Origin: Gemmatimonadota bacterium
Lineage (GTDB): Bacteria; Gemmatimonadota; Gemmatimonadetes; Longimicrobiales; Gaopeijiaceae
Length of the DNA stretch: 64,000 nt
NCBI GenBank assembly: GCA_021295815.1
Contig: JAGWBQ010000009.1
Location: forward strand, 1-64,000
Reading direction: 5' to 3'
A program made the position numbers and the translations under genes. Of the stretch, positions 8,283 through 16,972 are shown piece by piece. The notes below the pieces were generated by a model, which saw only the letters and a program-made list of their open reading frames with translations, was not told where the DNA came from and did no database searches. How positions within the stretch are numbered: the first letter of the stretch is position 1; each line of letters opens with the position of its first letter.

Positions 8283-9644
8283 TCACCTGAAGCGCTCCCT
8301 GCCCACCACCTGGAGCAAGGTCGGGCCGCGCCCGCCGTAGCCCTCGCCTACCGCCCAGTCGTAGGAGAAGAGCACCAGACCCCTGAACCCGTTCGCGCGC
8401 ACGATGTCTATCTGGTCGAGCGTGCTCTCCGCAGTGTTCAGGTATGCGCCGAGCCCCATCCACGCCCCGTCGGGACCGGCGACCTGGAGCGTTTCGTCCA
8501 CGAAGCTGCGAAAGCGATTCGCCGTGGAGGTGTAGGCCATGGGAACGACCAGGTCGAGGATGCCCTCGTCTACCCAGGCGCCCCAGTCCTGGTAGCGGTG
8601 CTCCATGGCGTCGGCTCGGCCCGAGCGCACCGCCGCCGAAACGACCATGGTCGGGTCCCGGGCCTTGATGTTGTGGTAAATCCAGCGCACCATCTCGGTG
8701 ATGTTGGCCCGTTGGAACTCCCCCCACTCTTCGGGCAGGCGGTCGGCGAGGGCGAGAAGGTCGCCGCGGGCCTGCAGGGCGAGATCTTGGGGTGCCTCCA
8801 GCCGGGGCGCCAACCAGCGCCCGAACTCGCGAAGCGCGACCTGGGAATAGTCGAAGTCGCTTTGCGGCAGCCGGACGTAGTCGAAGTGCACGCCGTCGAG
8901 ATCGTAGCGCTCCCGGAGCTCCAGGACGATCATCAGCAGGCGCGCCTTGGCCTCGGGATTGGACGGACTCAGGTAGACGCCCTCGATCTGGTCCGAGCGC
9001 TCCTGCGCGTACGTCATCAGACGCTCCACGAACTGCGGCTCGTAGGGACCGACGTGCGCCAAAGCGCGCGGAACGGCCAGCCACTCCGGGTTGGAGTGGA
9101 GCACGTGCAGACGGCTTGCGGGCATGCCCCGCAGCCCCCAGACCAGGTAGAGGTTGACCCAGGCGTGCACGTCGATCCCCCGCTCTCGGGCGAGCTCGAC
9201 GGTAAGCGCAAGGGGGTCGAACGTCTCCGCCTCGGGAATGGCCTCCGCCCGCGGTTCCATGGTGGATCGGTAATACGCGTCCCCCCGGCCCCGCACCTGA
9301 ACGAGTATGGTGTTGAAGCCCGACTCGTCGGCCCGTTCGACCATCGAGCGCACGGCGGCCGGACTCGTGAGGGTCGAGCGCACCACCCATAGAGCGCGCA
9401 CCTCTCCGTCGGCGGCTGCACGTTCACCCGCGCCGACCGGGCGGGTTTCGACCGCGACCGTCTCGAGCGGAGGCGTCGGCGGACCGAGGGGCGCTGGCGC
9501 CGGGTCGGGAACCGCAGGAATCGCGAGTTCGGGTCGCGGTGCCGAGAAGAGGGCGCACGCGGCCATGGCGCCCGTCGCGAGCGCGACGAGCGGCCTGCGG
9601 CGAAACTCGCGCACGCGGCGAAATGGTGCGCCAACCCGTTTCAT
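8283..9644 (-). CDS. GHL10-type (glycosyl hydrolase-like) lipoprotein
   Basis: This 453-residue protein has a TIM-barrel of the GHL10 / DUF187 family. VRALWVVRSTLTSPAAVRS begins the barrel, followed by FNTILVQVRGRGDAYY, the FDPLALTVELARERGIDVHAW strand-helix unit and VHFDYVRLP. Related proteins act on cell-envelope glycans, but activity is inferred. The N-terminus is basic, then LVALATGAMAAC, a probable lipobox. The start ATG at 9644 has a strong AAGGAGG 5 nt upstream and overlaps the tadA stop (ATGA). Last gene of gltX-tadA-GHL10. Confidence 0.8.
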   Translation of the reverse strand: MKRVGAPFRRVREFRRRPLVALATGAMAACALFSAPRPELAIPAVPDPAPAPLGPPTPPLETVAVETRPVGAGERAAADGEVRALWVVRSTLTSPAAVRSMVERADESGFNTILVQVRGRGDAYYRSTMEPRAEAIPEAETFDPLALTVELARERGIDVHAWVNLYLVWGLRGMPASRLHVLHSNPEWLAVPRALAHVGPYEPQFVERLMTYAQERSDQIEGVYLSPSNPEAKARLLMIVLELRERYDLDGVHFDYVRLPQSDFDYSQVALREFGRWLAPRLEAPQDLALQARGDLLALADRLPEEWGEFQRANITEMVRWIYHNIKARDPTMVVSAAVRSGRADAMEHRYQDWGAWVDEGILDLVVPMAYTSTANRFRSFVDETLQVAGPDGAWMGLGAYLNTAESTLDQIDIVRANGFRGLVLFSYDWAVGEGYGGRGPTLLQVVGRERFR

Positions 9645-10168
9645 GCCTGCCTCCTTGTGGCGAAGAAGGACCGGAGAAGTCGGGCGGAGCGTTCCGCAAG
9701 CACCCCGCCGACAACCTCGCACCGATGATTGAGTCGTGAGTCCTGAAGGAGATTGCCGAGCGATCCGGCCATCCCCGCCTTGGGGTCGAAGGCGCCGAAG
9801 ACCACCTGCGGCACCCGGGCGAGGACGATCGCGCCAGCGCACATCGCGCACGGCTCCAAGGTCGAGTAGAGCGTGGTACCGTCCAGACGCCAATCGCCGC
9901 GAAGCTTCGCCGCGCGTCGGAGGGCGACCATTTCGGCGTGACCGCTCGGATCCGAGTCGGTCCGGGTCCGGTTGGTCGACTCGGCGAGCACGCGACCGTC
10001 CTCGACGATGATCGCCGCCACCGGGACCTCGCCTGCCTCGGCCGCTCCGGCCGCGAGCTCGAGCGCACGGGCCATGAAGGCCTCGTCGGTCTTGCGGGAC
10101 GCCGACAGCGCCGGGTCGGAGGACCGACCGGAGTCGACGCCCCCCTTGCCGGTTACAGTGCGACTCAC
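9641..10168 (-). CDS. tadA: tRNA(adenine-34) deaminase
   Basis: This is a 175-residue zinc deaminase converting A34 of tRNA-Arg(ACG) to inosine. The zinc and catalytic motifs are HAEM (about 77-80) and PCAMC (Cys 107 and 110). A GTG at 10168 overlaps the gltX stop (GTGA) and has GAGG 7 nt upstream, so it is preferred. It adds about 30 residues before the conserved core, which itself begins at an ATG at 10075 (MARALELAAGAAEAGEVPV). Its stop overlaps the next gene by 4 nt. Confidence 0.9.
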   Translation of the reverse strand: MSRTVTGKGGVDSGRSSDPALSASRKTDEAFMARALELAAGAAEAGEVPVAAIIVEDGRVLAESTNRTRTDSDPSGHAEMVALRRAAKLRGDWRLDGTTLYSTLEPCAMCAGAIVLARVPQVVFGAFDPKAGMAGSLGNLLQDSRLNHRCEVVGGVLAERSARLLRSFFATRRQA

Positions 10169-11610
10169 ACCCGATCCTCGGTCCGCACGAGCGCCTCGAC
10201 CTCGACCACTGCGGCTCGGACCCGATCCAGCGCCCGGTCCCGCCCGAGAAGCATGAGAAGCTGGAAAATGTCCGCGCTGGCCAGCCTTCCGACCAAAGCC
10301 ACCCGGAGCGGGTGAAACCACTTCCCCGCCCCGACTCCCTCGGCGGCGGCGAGCCTGCGGGTGGCCGCCTCGATGCCGGCCGGCTCCCAATCGGTCGCGT
10401 CGAAGAGCCGGACCATGCTCTCCAGACGAGGCTTCACCTCGTTCGGCCGCTTCCGCCAGTGCTTCTTGACGGCCTTCTCCTCGTAGACGATGTCGTCGCC
10501 CACCAGCGCCTCCAGTTGACGGGCGAGGTCCGAGACGTCGCGGGCGCGCCCCTTGTGCAGTCTGATCGCGTCCGCAAGGAAGGAGCTGTCGAGTCTAGGG
10601 CCGGATCCGCTCGGCTTCCGGGAAAGCACGGCGCGCACCGGACCGATCAGGTCGTTCGTGGGAGTCGCGGCGAGGTGCCTGCCGTTCAGCCAACGCAGCT
10701 TTTCCTCGTCGAAGACGGCTCCTTTCGCACCTACCCGCTCCAGCGTGAAGGCTCCGAGCAGCTCGTCTCTGGACATCACCTCTCGCTCGTCTCCCGGATT
10801 CCAGCCCAGCAAGGCGAGGAAGTTGAAGAGCGCGTCGGGAAGGATACCGTCCTCCGCGTACGCTCCGACCGAACGGGCGCCATGCCGCTTCGAGAGCCGC
10901 GAACCGTCGGGACCCAGAATGAGCGGCACGTGACCGAACCGGGGTACCCGCAATCCCAAAGCTCGGTAAAGGAGAATCTGCTTCGGCGTGTTCGAAAGAT
11001 GGTCGTCCCCTCGGATCACGTGAGTGATGCCAGCTTCCGCGTCGTCGCAGGTGACCGCCAGGTTGTAGGTGGGAGTGGTGTCCCCCCTGAGGATCACAAG
11101 GTCGTCCACGTCGCGATGGTCGAAACGCACGCCGCCGCGGATCAGATCGTCCACGACCGTCTCCCCTTCCGGAACCAGAAACCTGATCGCGAAGGGCTCG
11201 CGATGCGTGAGGCGTCTCTCGAGCTCTTCGGAACTCATCTCCGCCGCCCGCCCCCTCGCGATCAGGCTGGGATGGCAGCGGCGCCGGGCGGCCTCCGATC
11301 TGAGCTCCTCGGGATCCGAGAAATCCCTATAGGCGAACCCCGCATCGAGGAGCTTTAGCGCGGCCGCCCGGTGGGCGTCGATCCTTGCGCTCTGGAATAC
11401 GGGGCCCTCGTCCCAGTCCATGCCGAGCCAGCGGAGGCCATCCAGAATGGCTCGGGTATGGGAATCCCGGGAGCGGGAGCGATCGGTGTCCTCGATGCGC
11501 AGAACGAACTCGCCCCCCGAGCTCCGGGCGTAGAGCCAGTTGAAGATGGCCGTGCGAGCCCCACCCACGTGGAGGTGGCCTGTGGGAGAGGGGGCGAAAC
11601 GGACTCGCAT
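10165..11610 (-). CDS. gltX: glutamate-tRNA ligase
   Basis: This 481-residue class I synthetase charges tRNA-Glu. The HIGH-type motif is FAPSPTGHLHVGGART at the very N-terminus, and the KMSKS-type motif is SRLSKRHG. The ATG at 11610 starts directly at MRVRFAPSPTG as in family members. Because a GlnRS gene lies divergently next door, this enzyme is probably discriminating rather than misacylating tRNA-Gln (inference). First gene of the gltX-tadA-GHL10 unit. Confidence 0.95.
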   Translation of the reverse strand: MRVRFAPSPTGHLHVGGARTAIFNWLYARSSGGEFVLRIEDTDRSRSRDSHTRAILDGLRWLGMDWDEGPVFQSARIDAHRAAALKLLDAGFAYRDFSDPEELRSEAARRRCHPSLIARGRAAEMSSEELERRLTHREPFAIRFLVPEGETVVDDLIRGGVRFDHRDVDDLVILRGDTTPTYNLAVTCDDAEAGITHVIRGDDHLSNTPKQILLYRALGLRVPRFGHVPLILGPDGSRLSKRHGARSVGAYAEDGILPDALFNFLALLGWNPGDEREVMSRDELLGAFTLERVGAKGAVFDEEKLRWLNGRHLAATPTNDLIGPVRAVLSRKPSGSGPRLDSSFLADAIRLHKGRARDVSDLARQLEALVGDDIVYEEKAVKKHWRKRPNEVKPRLESMVRLFDATDWEPAGIEAATRRLAAAEGVGAGKWFHPLRVALVGRLASADIFQLLMLLGRDRALDRVRAAVVEVEALVRTEDRV

Positions 11611-11662
11611 ATGTTCGGGTCCGGTCAAGGTACGGATTCGGGTCGAGACGTGGCGGCAGAAG

Positions 11663-11691
11663 AAGATACCTGTGTGGCGGAAGATAGCCAA
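11663..11691 (-). promoter_or_regulatory. promoter of gltX
   Basis: The minus strand has TTGGCT (11686-11691), a 17-nt spacer and TATCTT (11663-11668). The leader would be about 46 nt. Confidence 0.5.
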
Positions 11692-11786
11692 GCACCTCTG
11701 CGGGCGCGGCCGGGAAGAGATCGGGAACCTCGGTGGTGAAACGAGGCGGTGGGAGCTCGAACCGCCGCTACCGCAGCCGCCGGTGG

Positions 11787-11792
11787 TAGCTT
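11787..11792 (+). promoter_or_regulatory. -10-like box directly before glnS (leaderless start candidate)
   Basis: TAGCTT preceded by TGG (extended -10 style) ends 7 nt before the glnS ATG at 11800. No Shine-Dalgarno is present. The spacing fits transcription starting at or next to the A of ATG. Confidence 0.4.
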
Positions 11793-11799
11793 AACCCGC

Positions 11800-14589
11800 A
11801 TGGAACCGCTCGATTTCATCCGTGCACGGATTCGTGAAGATGTCGCCGCCGGTCTGAACGACGGCAAGGTGGTGACGCGCTTCCCTCCGGAACCGAACGG
11901 ATACCTCCACCTGGGGCATGTGAAGGCGATCTGCCTCGACTTCGAGGTGGCGCGCGAATACGGGGGGCCGTGCAGGCTCCGCTTCGACGACACCAACCCG
12001 GGCACGGAGCGAGAGGAGTACGCCCGGGCCATCGCCGAGGACATCCGCTGGCTCGGCTTCCGCTGGGAGGGAGAGCCGCGGTACGCGTCCGACTACTTCG
12101 AGCAGATGTACGCGTGGGCCGAGGGACTCGTCGAGGCCGGCGACGCCTACGTCGATTCGCAGTCGCTCGACGAGATTCGCGAACAACGGGGCACGGTGAC
12201 CGAGCCGGGCACGGAGAGTCCGTGGCGCGACCGCCCGGTCGCGGAGAACCTCGATTTCCTTCGTCGAATGCGGGCGGGCGAATTTCCCGACGGCGCGCAC
12301 GTGCTGCGGGCGCGCATCGACATGTCGCACCCGAACATGCTCATGCGCGACCCGGTGCTCTACCGGATTCGTCACAAGCGCCACTTTAGGCGAGGAGACG
12401 CCTGGTGCATCTACCCGATGTACGACTTCGCCCACTGCCTGGGCGACGCCATCGAAGGCGTGACCCACTCCTTCTGCACGCTCGAGTTCGATAACAACCG
12501 CGAGATCTACGACTGGATCATCGATCGGGTGCCCCCGCCGGGACCGCGTCCGCGACAGTACGAATTCGCCCGTTTCGAACTCGAAGGCACGGTGCTATCC
12601 AAGCGACGCATCCGCCCGCTGATCGAGTCGGGAGCCGTGGACGGCTGGGACGATCCCCGGCTCGACACCATCCGAGGACTTCGTCGTCGCGGAGTTCCCG
12701 CCGAAGCTCTGAAGAGCCTGATGCGCATGGTCGGCGTGACCAAGGTCAACACCCGCGTGGACCGCGGCAAGTTCAACTATGCGGTGCGGAGCGCGCTCGA
12801 TCCCGTGGCTCCGCGGGTCATGGCGGTGCTCCGTCCCCTCCGGCTGAGCGTCCGCGGCCTCGTTCCCGCCTCGATCCCGGCCCCACGCCACCCAGATCGC
12901 GCCGAAATGGGTACTCGTGAAGTGCCGATGGGCGCCGAGCTCTTCATCGAGTGCACCGACTTCGACGAGAAACCGCACCCCGATTTCCGCAGGCTGACCC
13001 CCGGCGGTGTTGTGAGGCTGCGCCACGGTCCGGTCGTCCGCTGCGACGACTTTGTGCGCGGAGAGGACGGCAAGGTCGCGAAGATCTTCGCTTCGGTCGC
13101 TGAAGAGGGAGCTCGTCCGAGAGCCACCATCCACTGGGTGAGCGTCGTCGACTCGCTCGATGCGGAGGTCCGGCTTTACGGCGAGCTCTTTACGGACGCG
13201 GAGGAGGGCGTCGTCAACCCCGACTCGCTCGAAGTGGTACGCGCCAAGGTCGAACCGACGGTGGCCGAGGATCAGGACGACACCCGCTACCAGTTCGAGC
13301 GACAGGGCTACTTCCGGCGCGACCCCTGTGCCGCGGAAGAGGTTGAGGCGAAAGGTATCAAACCGTTGGTGTTCAACAGGATAGTTACTTTGGCCGATGA
13401 GCCGCGTCGACCTCTAGACGAGGTCAAAGTCAGGGCGGCGGACGAGATCGAGCATGACCGGGTTCTCGAATGGAATAACGAGGCCGCTTCACTGATCGGC
13501 CGGATCGACGGATGGAGACGCACCCCCAACCCCCCAGCCTCTAACGACCCCACGCCCGCCGCCGGCAGCCCGCGGGCTCTTCTCGTCCGCTTCGACACCG
13601 CCCTCGCTGCGCTCAGGGCCTCTCTCAGCGAAGGAATCCCGAGCGCTGACGGCGAAGGGAGCGACGGCATCTCGACCGCTTCGGACCCATCCGACGCTGC
13701 ACCCAACCTCACCGAGGCGGTCGCAAAACTGACGGCCGCCGTCCACGAAGTCGGTCGGCTAGCCGGCGAGCTGCCTCTGAACCTTCCGCTGCGGTCCCAC
13801 CCCGAGTACGCGGTGTCGCGGTCGGAAAAGGCGGTCCGGGCAACTGCCGGGGCCATCAACGTCTTCTGGTCCCGGATGTCGCGCGGGGGTGAAAAGGCGA
13901 ACCGAACGGAGGACACGCTGCGGAGTCTTGAAAGGGCGTCGGCGGGGCTGACGGGACTGGGAGATCGGCTCGGTAAGCTCCGTGAAGAATTGACCGACAT
14001 GCTCGACGACGACGCCGACCTCTCGGCCGAGGACGCGGAACTGGCCAGGCTGGCGCTGGAGCTGCGGAAGCGTGCCGAAAGGAGTCAGGCGCCTCCAAGG
14101 ACCGAACACCTCGATCTCGTGACGCGGACGGCCGAAGGCGTCTCCTTTCTGGTTCGGGGAGCGGGAAGACCCGGCGACGCGTTGAGTCGCATCGTCACCT
14201 GGGCTGCCACCGAACTGAGGGGAGTCCTCGCCGGCGGGGGCTACGCCAACCCGCCTTTCCCCCCGAGGGAGCTCAACCTGCTCTCCAACCTCGTCGACGA
14301 CGGCAAATTGACCGCCGCCGCCGCCAAACAGGTGCTTTCACGTCTGGCCGAGCACGGCGGTACCGTCGAGCAGGCGGTCGCCGAGCTCGACCTGGATCGG
14401 CGCGAAAGCCCCGAACGGGTTCGCAAAGCCGTCGGACGGGCTCTCGCCGACCACCCCGACAAGGTAGCCGAGTACCGGGCCGGCCGGAAGGCCCTTCTGG
14501 GCATGTTCATGGGCGAGGTTATCGGATCGATGGGCCGGGGCGTCGACCCCAAGGCCGTCCGGGAGGAGCTGATCCTTCGGCTGAAATGA
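11800..14589 (+). CDS. glnS: glutamine-tRNA ligase with C-terminal GatB/YqeY domain
   Basis: This 929-residue protein has a class I GlnRS core: HIGH motif PPEPNGYLHLGH (about 29-40), LSKRRI as the KMSKS-type loop, and a beta-barrel anticodon-binding region ending near VEPTVAEDQDD and FNRIVTL. Residues about 580-780 are an extra, mostly helical, charged region with a low-complexity linker. The last roughly 140 residues match the GatB_Yqey domain: ELNLLSNLVDDGKLTAAAA, then a tail ending VDPKAVREELILRLK. Deinococcus GlnRS also has a YqeY tail that helps bind tRNA-Gln, but is shorter (about 850 residues). No ribosome binding site; see the -10 box at 11787. Confidence 0.93.
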   Translation: MEPLDFIRARIREDVAAGLNDGKVVTRFPPEPNGYLHLGHVKAICLDFEVAREYGGPCRLRFDDTNPGTEREEYARAIAEDIRWLGFRWEGEPRYASDYFEQMYAWAEGLVEAGDAYVDSQSLDEIREQRGTVTEPGTESPWRDRPVAENLDFLRRMRAGEFPDGAHVLRARIDMSHPNMLMRDPVLYRIRHKRHFRRGDAWCIYPMYDFAHCLGDAIEGVTHSFCTLEFDNNREIYDWIIDRVPPPGPRPRQYEFARFELEGTVLSKRRIRPLIESGAVDGWDDPRLDTIRGLRRRGVPAEALKSLMRMVGVTKVNTRVDRGKFNYAVRSALDPVAPRVMAVLRPLRLSVRGLVPASIPAPRHPDRAEMGTREVPMGAELFIECTDFDEKPHPDFRRLTPGGVVRLRHGPVVRCDDFVRGEDGKVAKIFASVAEEGARPRATIHWVSVVDSLDAEVRLYGELFTDAEEGVVNPDSLEVVRAKVEPTVAEDQDDTRYQFERQGYFRRDPCAAEEVEAKGIKPLVFNRIVTLADEPRRPLDEVKVRAADEIEHDRVLEWNNEAASLIGRIDGWRRTPNPPASNDPTPAAGSPRALLVRFDTALAALRASLSEGIPSADGEGSDGISTASDPSDAAPNLTEAVAKLTAAVHEVGRLAGELPLNLPLRSHPEYAVSRSEKAVRATAGAINVFWSRMSRGGEKANRTEDTLRSLERASAGLTGLGDRLGKLREELTDMLDDDADLSAEDAELARLALELRKRAERSQAPPRTEHLDLVTRTAEGVSFLVRGAGRPGDALSRIVTWAATELRGVLAGGGYANPPFPPRELNLLSNLVDDGKLTAAAAKQVLSRLAEHGGTVEQAVAELDLDRRESPERVRKAVGRALADHPDKVAEYRAGRKALLGMFMGEVIGSMGRGVDPKAVREELILRLK

Positions 14590-14663
14590 AGAACGTCGCG
14601 CCCCTCCCGGCATTCCGCTGAGATCCGCGAGGCACCGGGCGAGCGAGCGCCGCGCCGGACCAA

Positions 14664-14687
14664 GGGCCGCCGCCTGCGGCGACGGCC
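14664..14687. terminator. GC hairpin between convergent genes
   Basis: CGCCGC (14668-14673) pairs with GCGGCG (14676-14681), extended imperfectly by GGC/GCC on the outside. It lies between the glnS stop and the stop of the exported protein at 14699. A T-run is lacking, so termination is only plausible. Confidence 0.25.
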
Positions 14688-14698
14688 TGCGTCGGACC

Positions 14699-15937
14699 CT
14701 ACCTGCCTCGGCTGCCTCTCTTCTTGGGCACGGCCTTCCGTTGGGTCGAGCCGGACGCGGCCGGCGGCGTGGCAGCAGCCTCGGTTCGTCCGCTCTTCGG
14801 CCTGGCGGTGCGTCCTGTCGAGCCCGAACCGGTCCGCGATCCGCCGGCGGGCTGGACTATCGCGCCGCCGCTTCGTCCGACCGTGCCGCCGCTCGAGCTC
14901 CCGCCCTGGGTGTAACCGCGACCCTTGACGGCACGTCCGCCGCCATCCGCCCTCGGCTCAACCACCACTCGGGTGGGATAGTAGTAGCCCGGGTTGTAGT
15001 AACCGCCGCCGTAGTAGTACGGGCTCCTCGGGTATAGGCCCCAGGCGCCGCGCGAGTAGTATCCGTAATTCCAGTAGGGGTCGCCGAAATAGCTGCGGAA
15101 TCCGTACGGACCGTAGAGCCCGGGATAGTATCCCGCTACGCGGTTGTCCGGCACGACCTCGTCAATGCCCTCCGGATCGCCCGTGCCGATCACGAATCGG
15201 TTCGGGTAGGAGACGGCGACCATGACGTCGATGATTCCGGGCGAGACCCCGGCGTCCGCAAGAGCCACGAGATCGCCGCCGTCGAAGTCGAGTCCCTCGC
15301 CACGGGACGCGATCCAAGCCTCGACCGCCTTCCCATGCACCTCTCGGGTGGCTTCGGCGACGTCGTCGAGATCGATCGGACGCGAGGCGGAGATGCGTGA
15401 GGCGCGCACAGCCATCCCGATCCCCTCGGTGACGTCTTCGAGACCTGCCTCCGCGACGCGATCGGCGGAAGCCACGCGGTAGTGCTGCACCCAGGCGATC
15501 CGCTCGCCGTCGACATCGACGGAGTGGACGTCGGACCACTCGTTGGCGCTGGTTATGGCCATGATGCCGGACGACTCCTGGCGGGCGTCGGCGGCGCAGG
15601 TGAACGTGGAGCGGGTGAAGACCCTGCGGCCGTCGTCGGAGAAGCGCGAGGCTTCCTCGCCCGTGCAGCCCTCGATCTCGGCCGAACGCATGACGCCGTC
15701 GGCAACCAGCAGGTCGCTGGTAGACTTCTCGCCCTCCGCCCATGTGAAGATCTCGACGCCGGTCCCGTAGGGCACCACGCAGAGCATGCCGTCCGTCTCG
15801 GTCTCGCCCACCGGCTCCCAGCAACCCAGGAAGGAGGTCCAGCGAGCGTCGGCGAGCTCTTGTGCCGCGAGCGACTGTCCGGTCAGTGCCAGGGCTGCCA
15901 GCGCCCCGATCGCGAAGGCTTTCGTTCCGGTTCTCAT
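14699..15937 (-). CDS. exported protein of unknown function with Tyr/Gly-rich tail
   Basis: This 412-residue protein has a signal peptide (ALAALALTGQSLAAQE). Residues about 25-180 contain WTSFLGCWEPVGE and several cysteines and are predicted beta-rich. A charged helical segment follows. From about 270 the sequence is rich in Tyr, Gly, Pro and Asn (YYPGLYGPYG, YYYGGGYYNPGYYYP). It ends in a basic Ser/Gly/Arg/Lys-rich tail. No family is recognised; the tail suggests an extracellular, adhesive or disordered surface segment (inference). The ATG at 15937 has AGGGAGAAAG upstream. The next gene upstream, a barrel protein, stops only 19 nt away, so the two are likely co-transcribed. Confidence 0.75.
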   Translation of the reverse strand: MRTGTKAFAIGALAALALTGQSLAAQELADARWTSFLGCWEPVGETETDGMLCVVPYGTGVEIFTWAEGEKSTSDLLVADGVMRSAEIEGCTGEEASRFSDDGRRVFTRSTFTCAADARQESSGIMAITSANEWSDVHSVDVDGERIAWVQHYRVASADRVAEAGLEDVTEGIGMAVRASRISASRPIDLDDVAEATREVHGKAVEAWIASRGEGLDFDGGDLVALADAGVSPGIIDVMVAVSYPNRFVIGTGDPEGIDEVVPDNRVAGYYPGLYGPYGFRSYFGDPYWNYGYYSRGAWGLYPRSPYYYGGGYYNPGYYYPTRVVVEPRADGGGRAVKGRGYTQGGSSSGGTVGRSGGAIVQPAGGSRTGSGSTGRTARPKSGRTEAAATPPAASGSTQRKAVPKKRGSRGR

Positions 15938-15956
15938 CTGATCTTTCTCCCTTGCT

Positions 15957-16775
15957 TTAGAAGTTTACCGTCAGGCCGACGGCGACGCCGAACCCGGACA
16001 TGTCCATGCCGTCCGTGAATCCGGCGAAATCCGACGTGGAGATGGGCCCCCGTGCCAGTCGGTACCTCGCTTCCATGTTGAGAGCTAGCCGCTGGGAGAG
16101 GCCGTAAACGGCGCCGGCCATCGCGTGCCCCGCGAATCCGCCACCGTCAGTATAGAGACGATCGTAAAAAATGTCCAAGGTCTCGTAATCCACCCAGTCG
16201 CCGTGCTGGTCCCATTCGTACCACGAATAGCCCGCTCCCCCGCCGAAGTAGAGGTTGGCGGTCCGGGGTACCCAGACGAAACGGCTGACCCGTCGGCCGC
16301 GATCGAACAGGTAGAACTTGGCGCCGAGATGCAGCGCGGCGGTTCTGAACCTCGTGTCCTGCTCGACGGGGTTGCCCCGGTTGTCCTCCCATTCCCGGAA
16401 CTCGGATCTCGAGATCATGCCCGAGAAATCCATTCCGAGGACCATGTCCACGCGTTCGTTCGCTCTGATGCCCAGGTCCAGGCTCACGTGGGCTCCGGTA
16501 AAGTCGCTCCGGTTGAGCGTAAGGTGCCTGGTCGTGTGGTCGAAGATGTCGCCCTGCGCTCTAGGAAGGTAAACCCCTGCCCTGAAACTGAACGAGCCGA
16601 CGGGGGGCTTGAACAGGAAACCGTCGCCCCCGGTCTGAGCGTGAACGGGTTCGTCCGGCGTTGCGGCGAACCCGAGCAGAACGGCGCCGGTGAAAGCGAG
16701 CGCGCGGATTCCGATGCTGCGGCGATGGAGAGCGCCTCCGTCTCCGAGGCGCCTCTCGGCCGTGGTTCCTGACAT
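15957..16775 (-). CDS. outer-membrane beta-barrel protein
   Basis: This 272-residue protein has a signal peptide (RALAFTGAVLLGFAATP). It continues with alternating amphipathic strands (FSFRAGVYLPRAQGD, HVSLDLGIRANERVDM, LHLGAKFYLF) and ends in VAVGLTVNF. The C-terminal Phe is the classic BamA-recognised end of outer-membrane barrels. The size suggests an 8-10-stranded OmpW/OmpA-like barrel. The start at ATG 16775 (MSGTTAERR) is a choice; the frame is open further upstream. It precedes the Tyr/Gly-rich exported protein on the same strand and may anchor or export it. Confidence 0.75.
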   Translation of the reverse strand: MSGTTAERRLGDGGALHRRSIGIRALAFTGAVLLGFAATPDEPVHAQTGGDGFLFKPPVGSFSFRAGVYLPRAQGDIFDHTTRHLTLNRSDFTGAHVSLDLGIRANERVDMVLGMDFSGMISRSEFREWEDNRGNPVEQDTRFRTAALHLGAKFYLFDRGRRVSRFVWVPRTANLYFGGGAGYSWYEWDQHGDWVDYETLDIFYDRLYTDGGGFAGHAMAGAVYGLSQRLALNMEARYRLARGPISTSDFAGFTDGMDMSGFGVAVGLTVNF

Positions 16776-16972
16776 GGTTCCGATCCGTGGTTGAAGGTGC
16801 GTGACTCCCGGGTCCGGCCTCGGGTCACCTGTAATGACGTTGCAAACGGCGTGCCAGGCACATCGGATCGGAAAACGCGCATACGCATCGCGGATCGCAG
16901 GGACGAAACTAGAACACCCGGAGGAGAGCGCGTCCAAGCCGGGGCGCCCGCGTCCAATATTTCGGACAGGTC

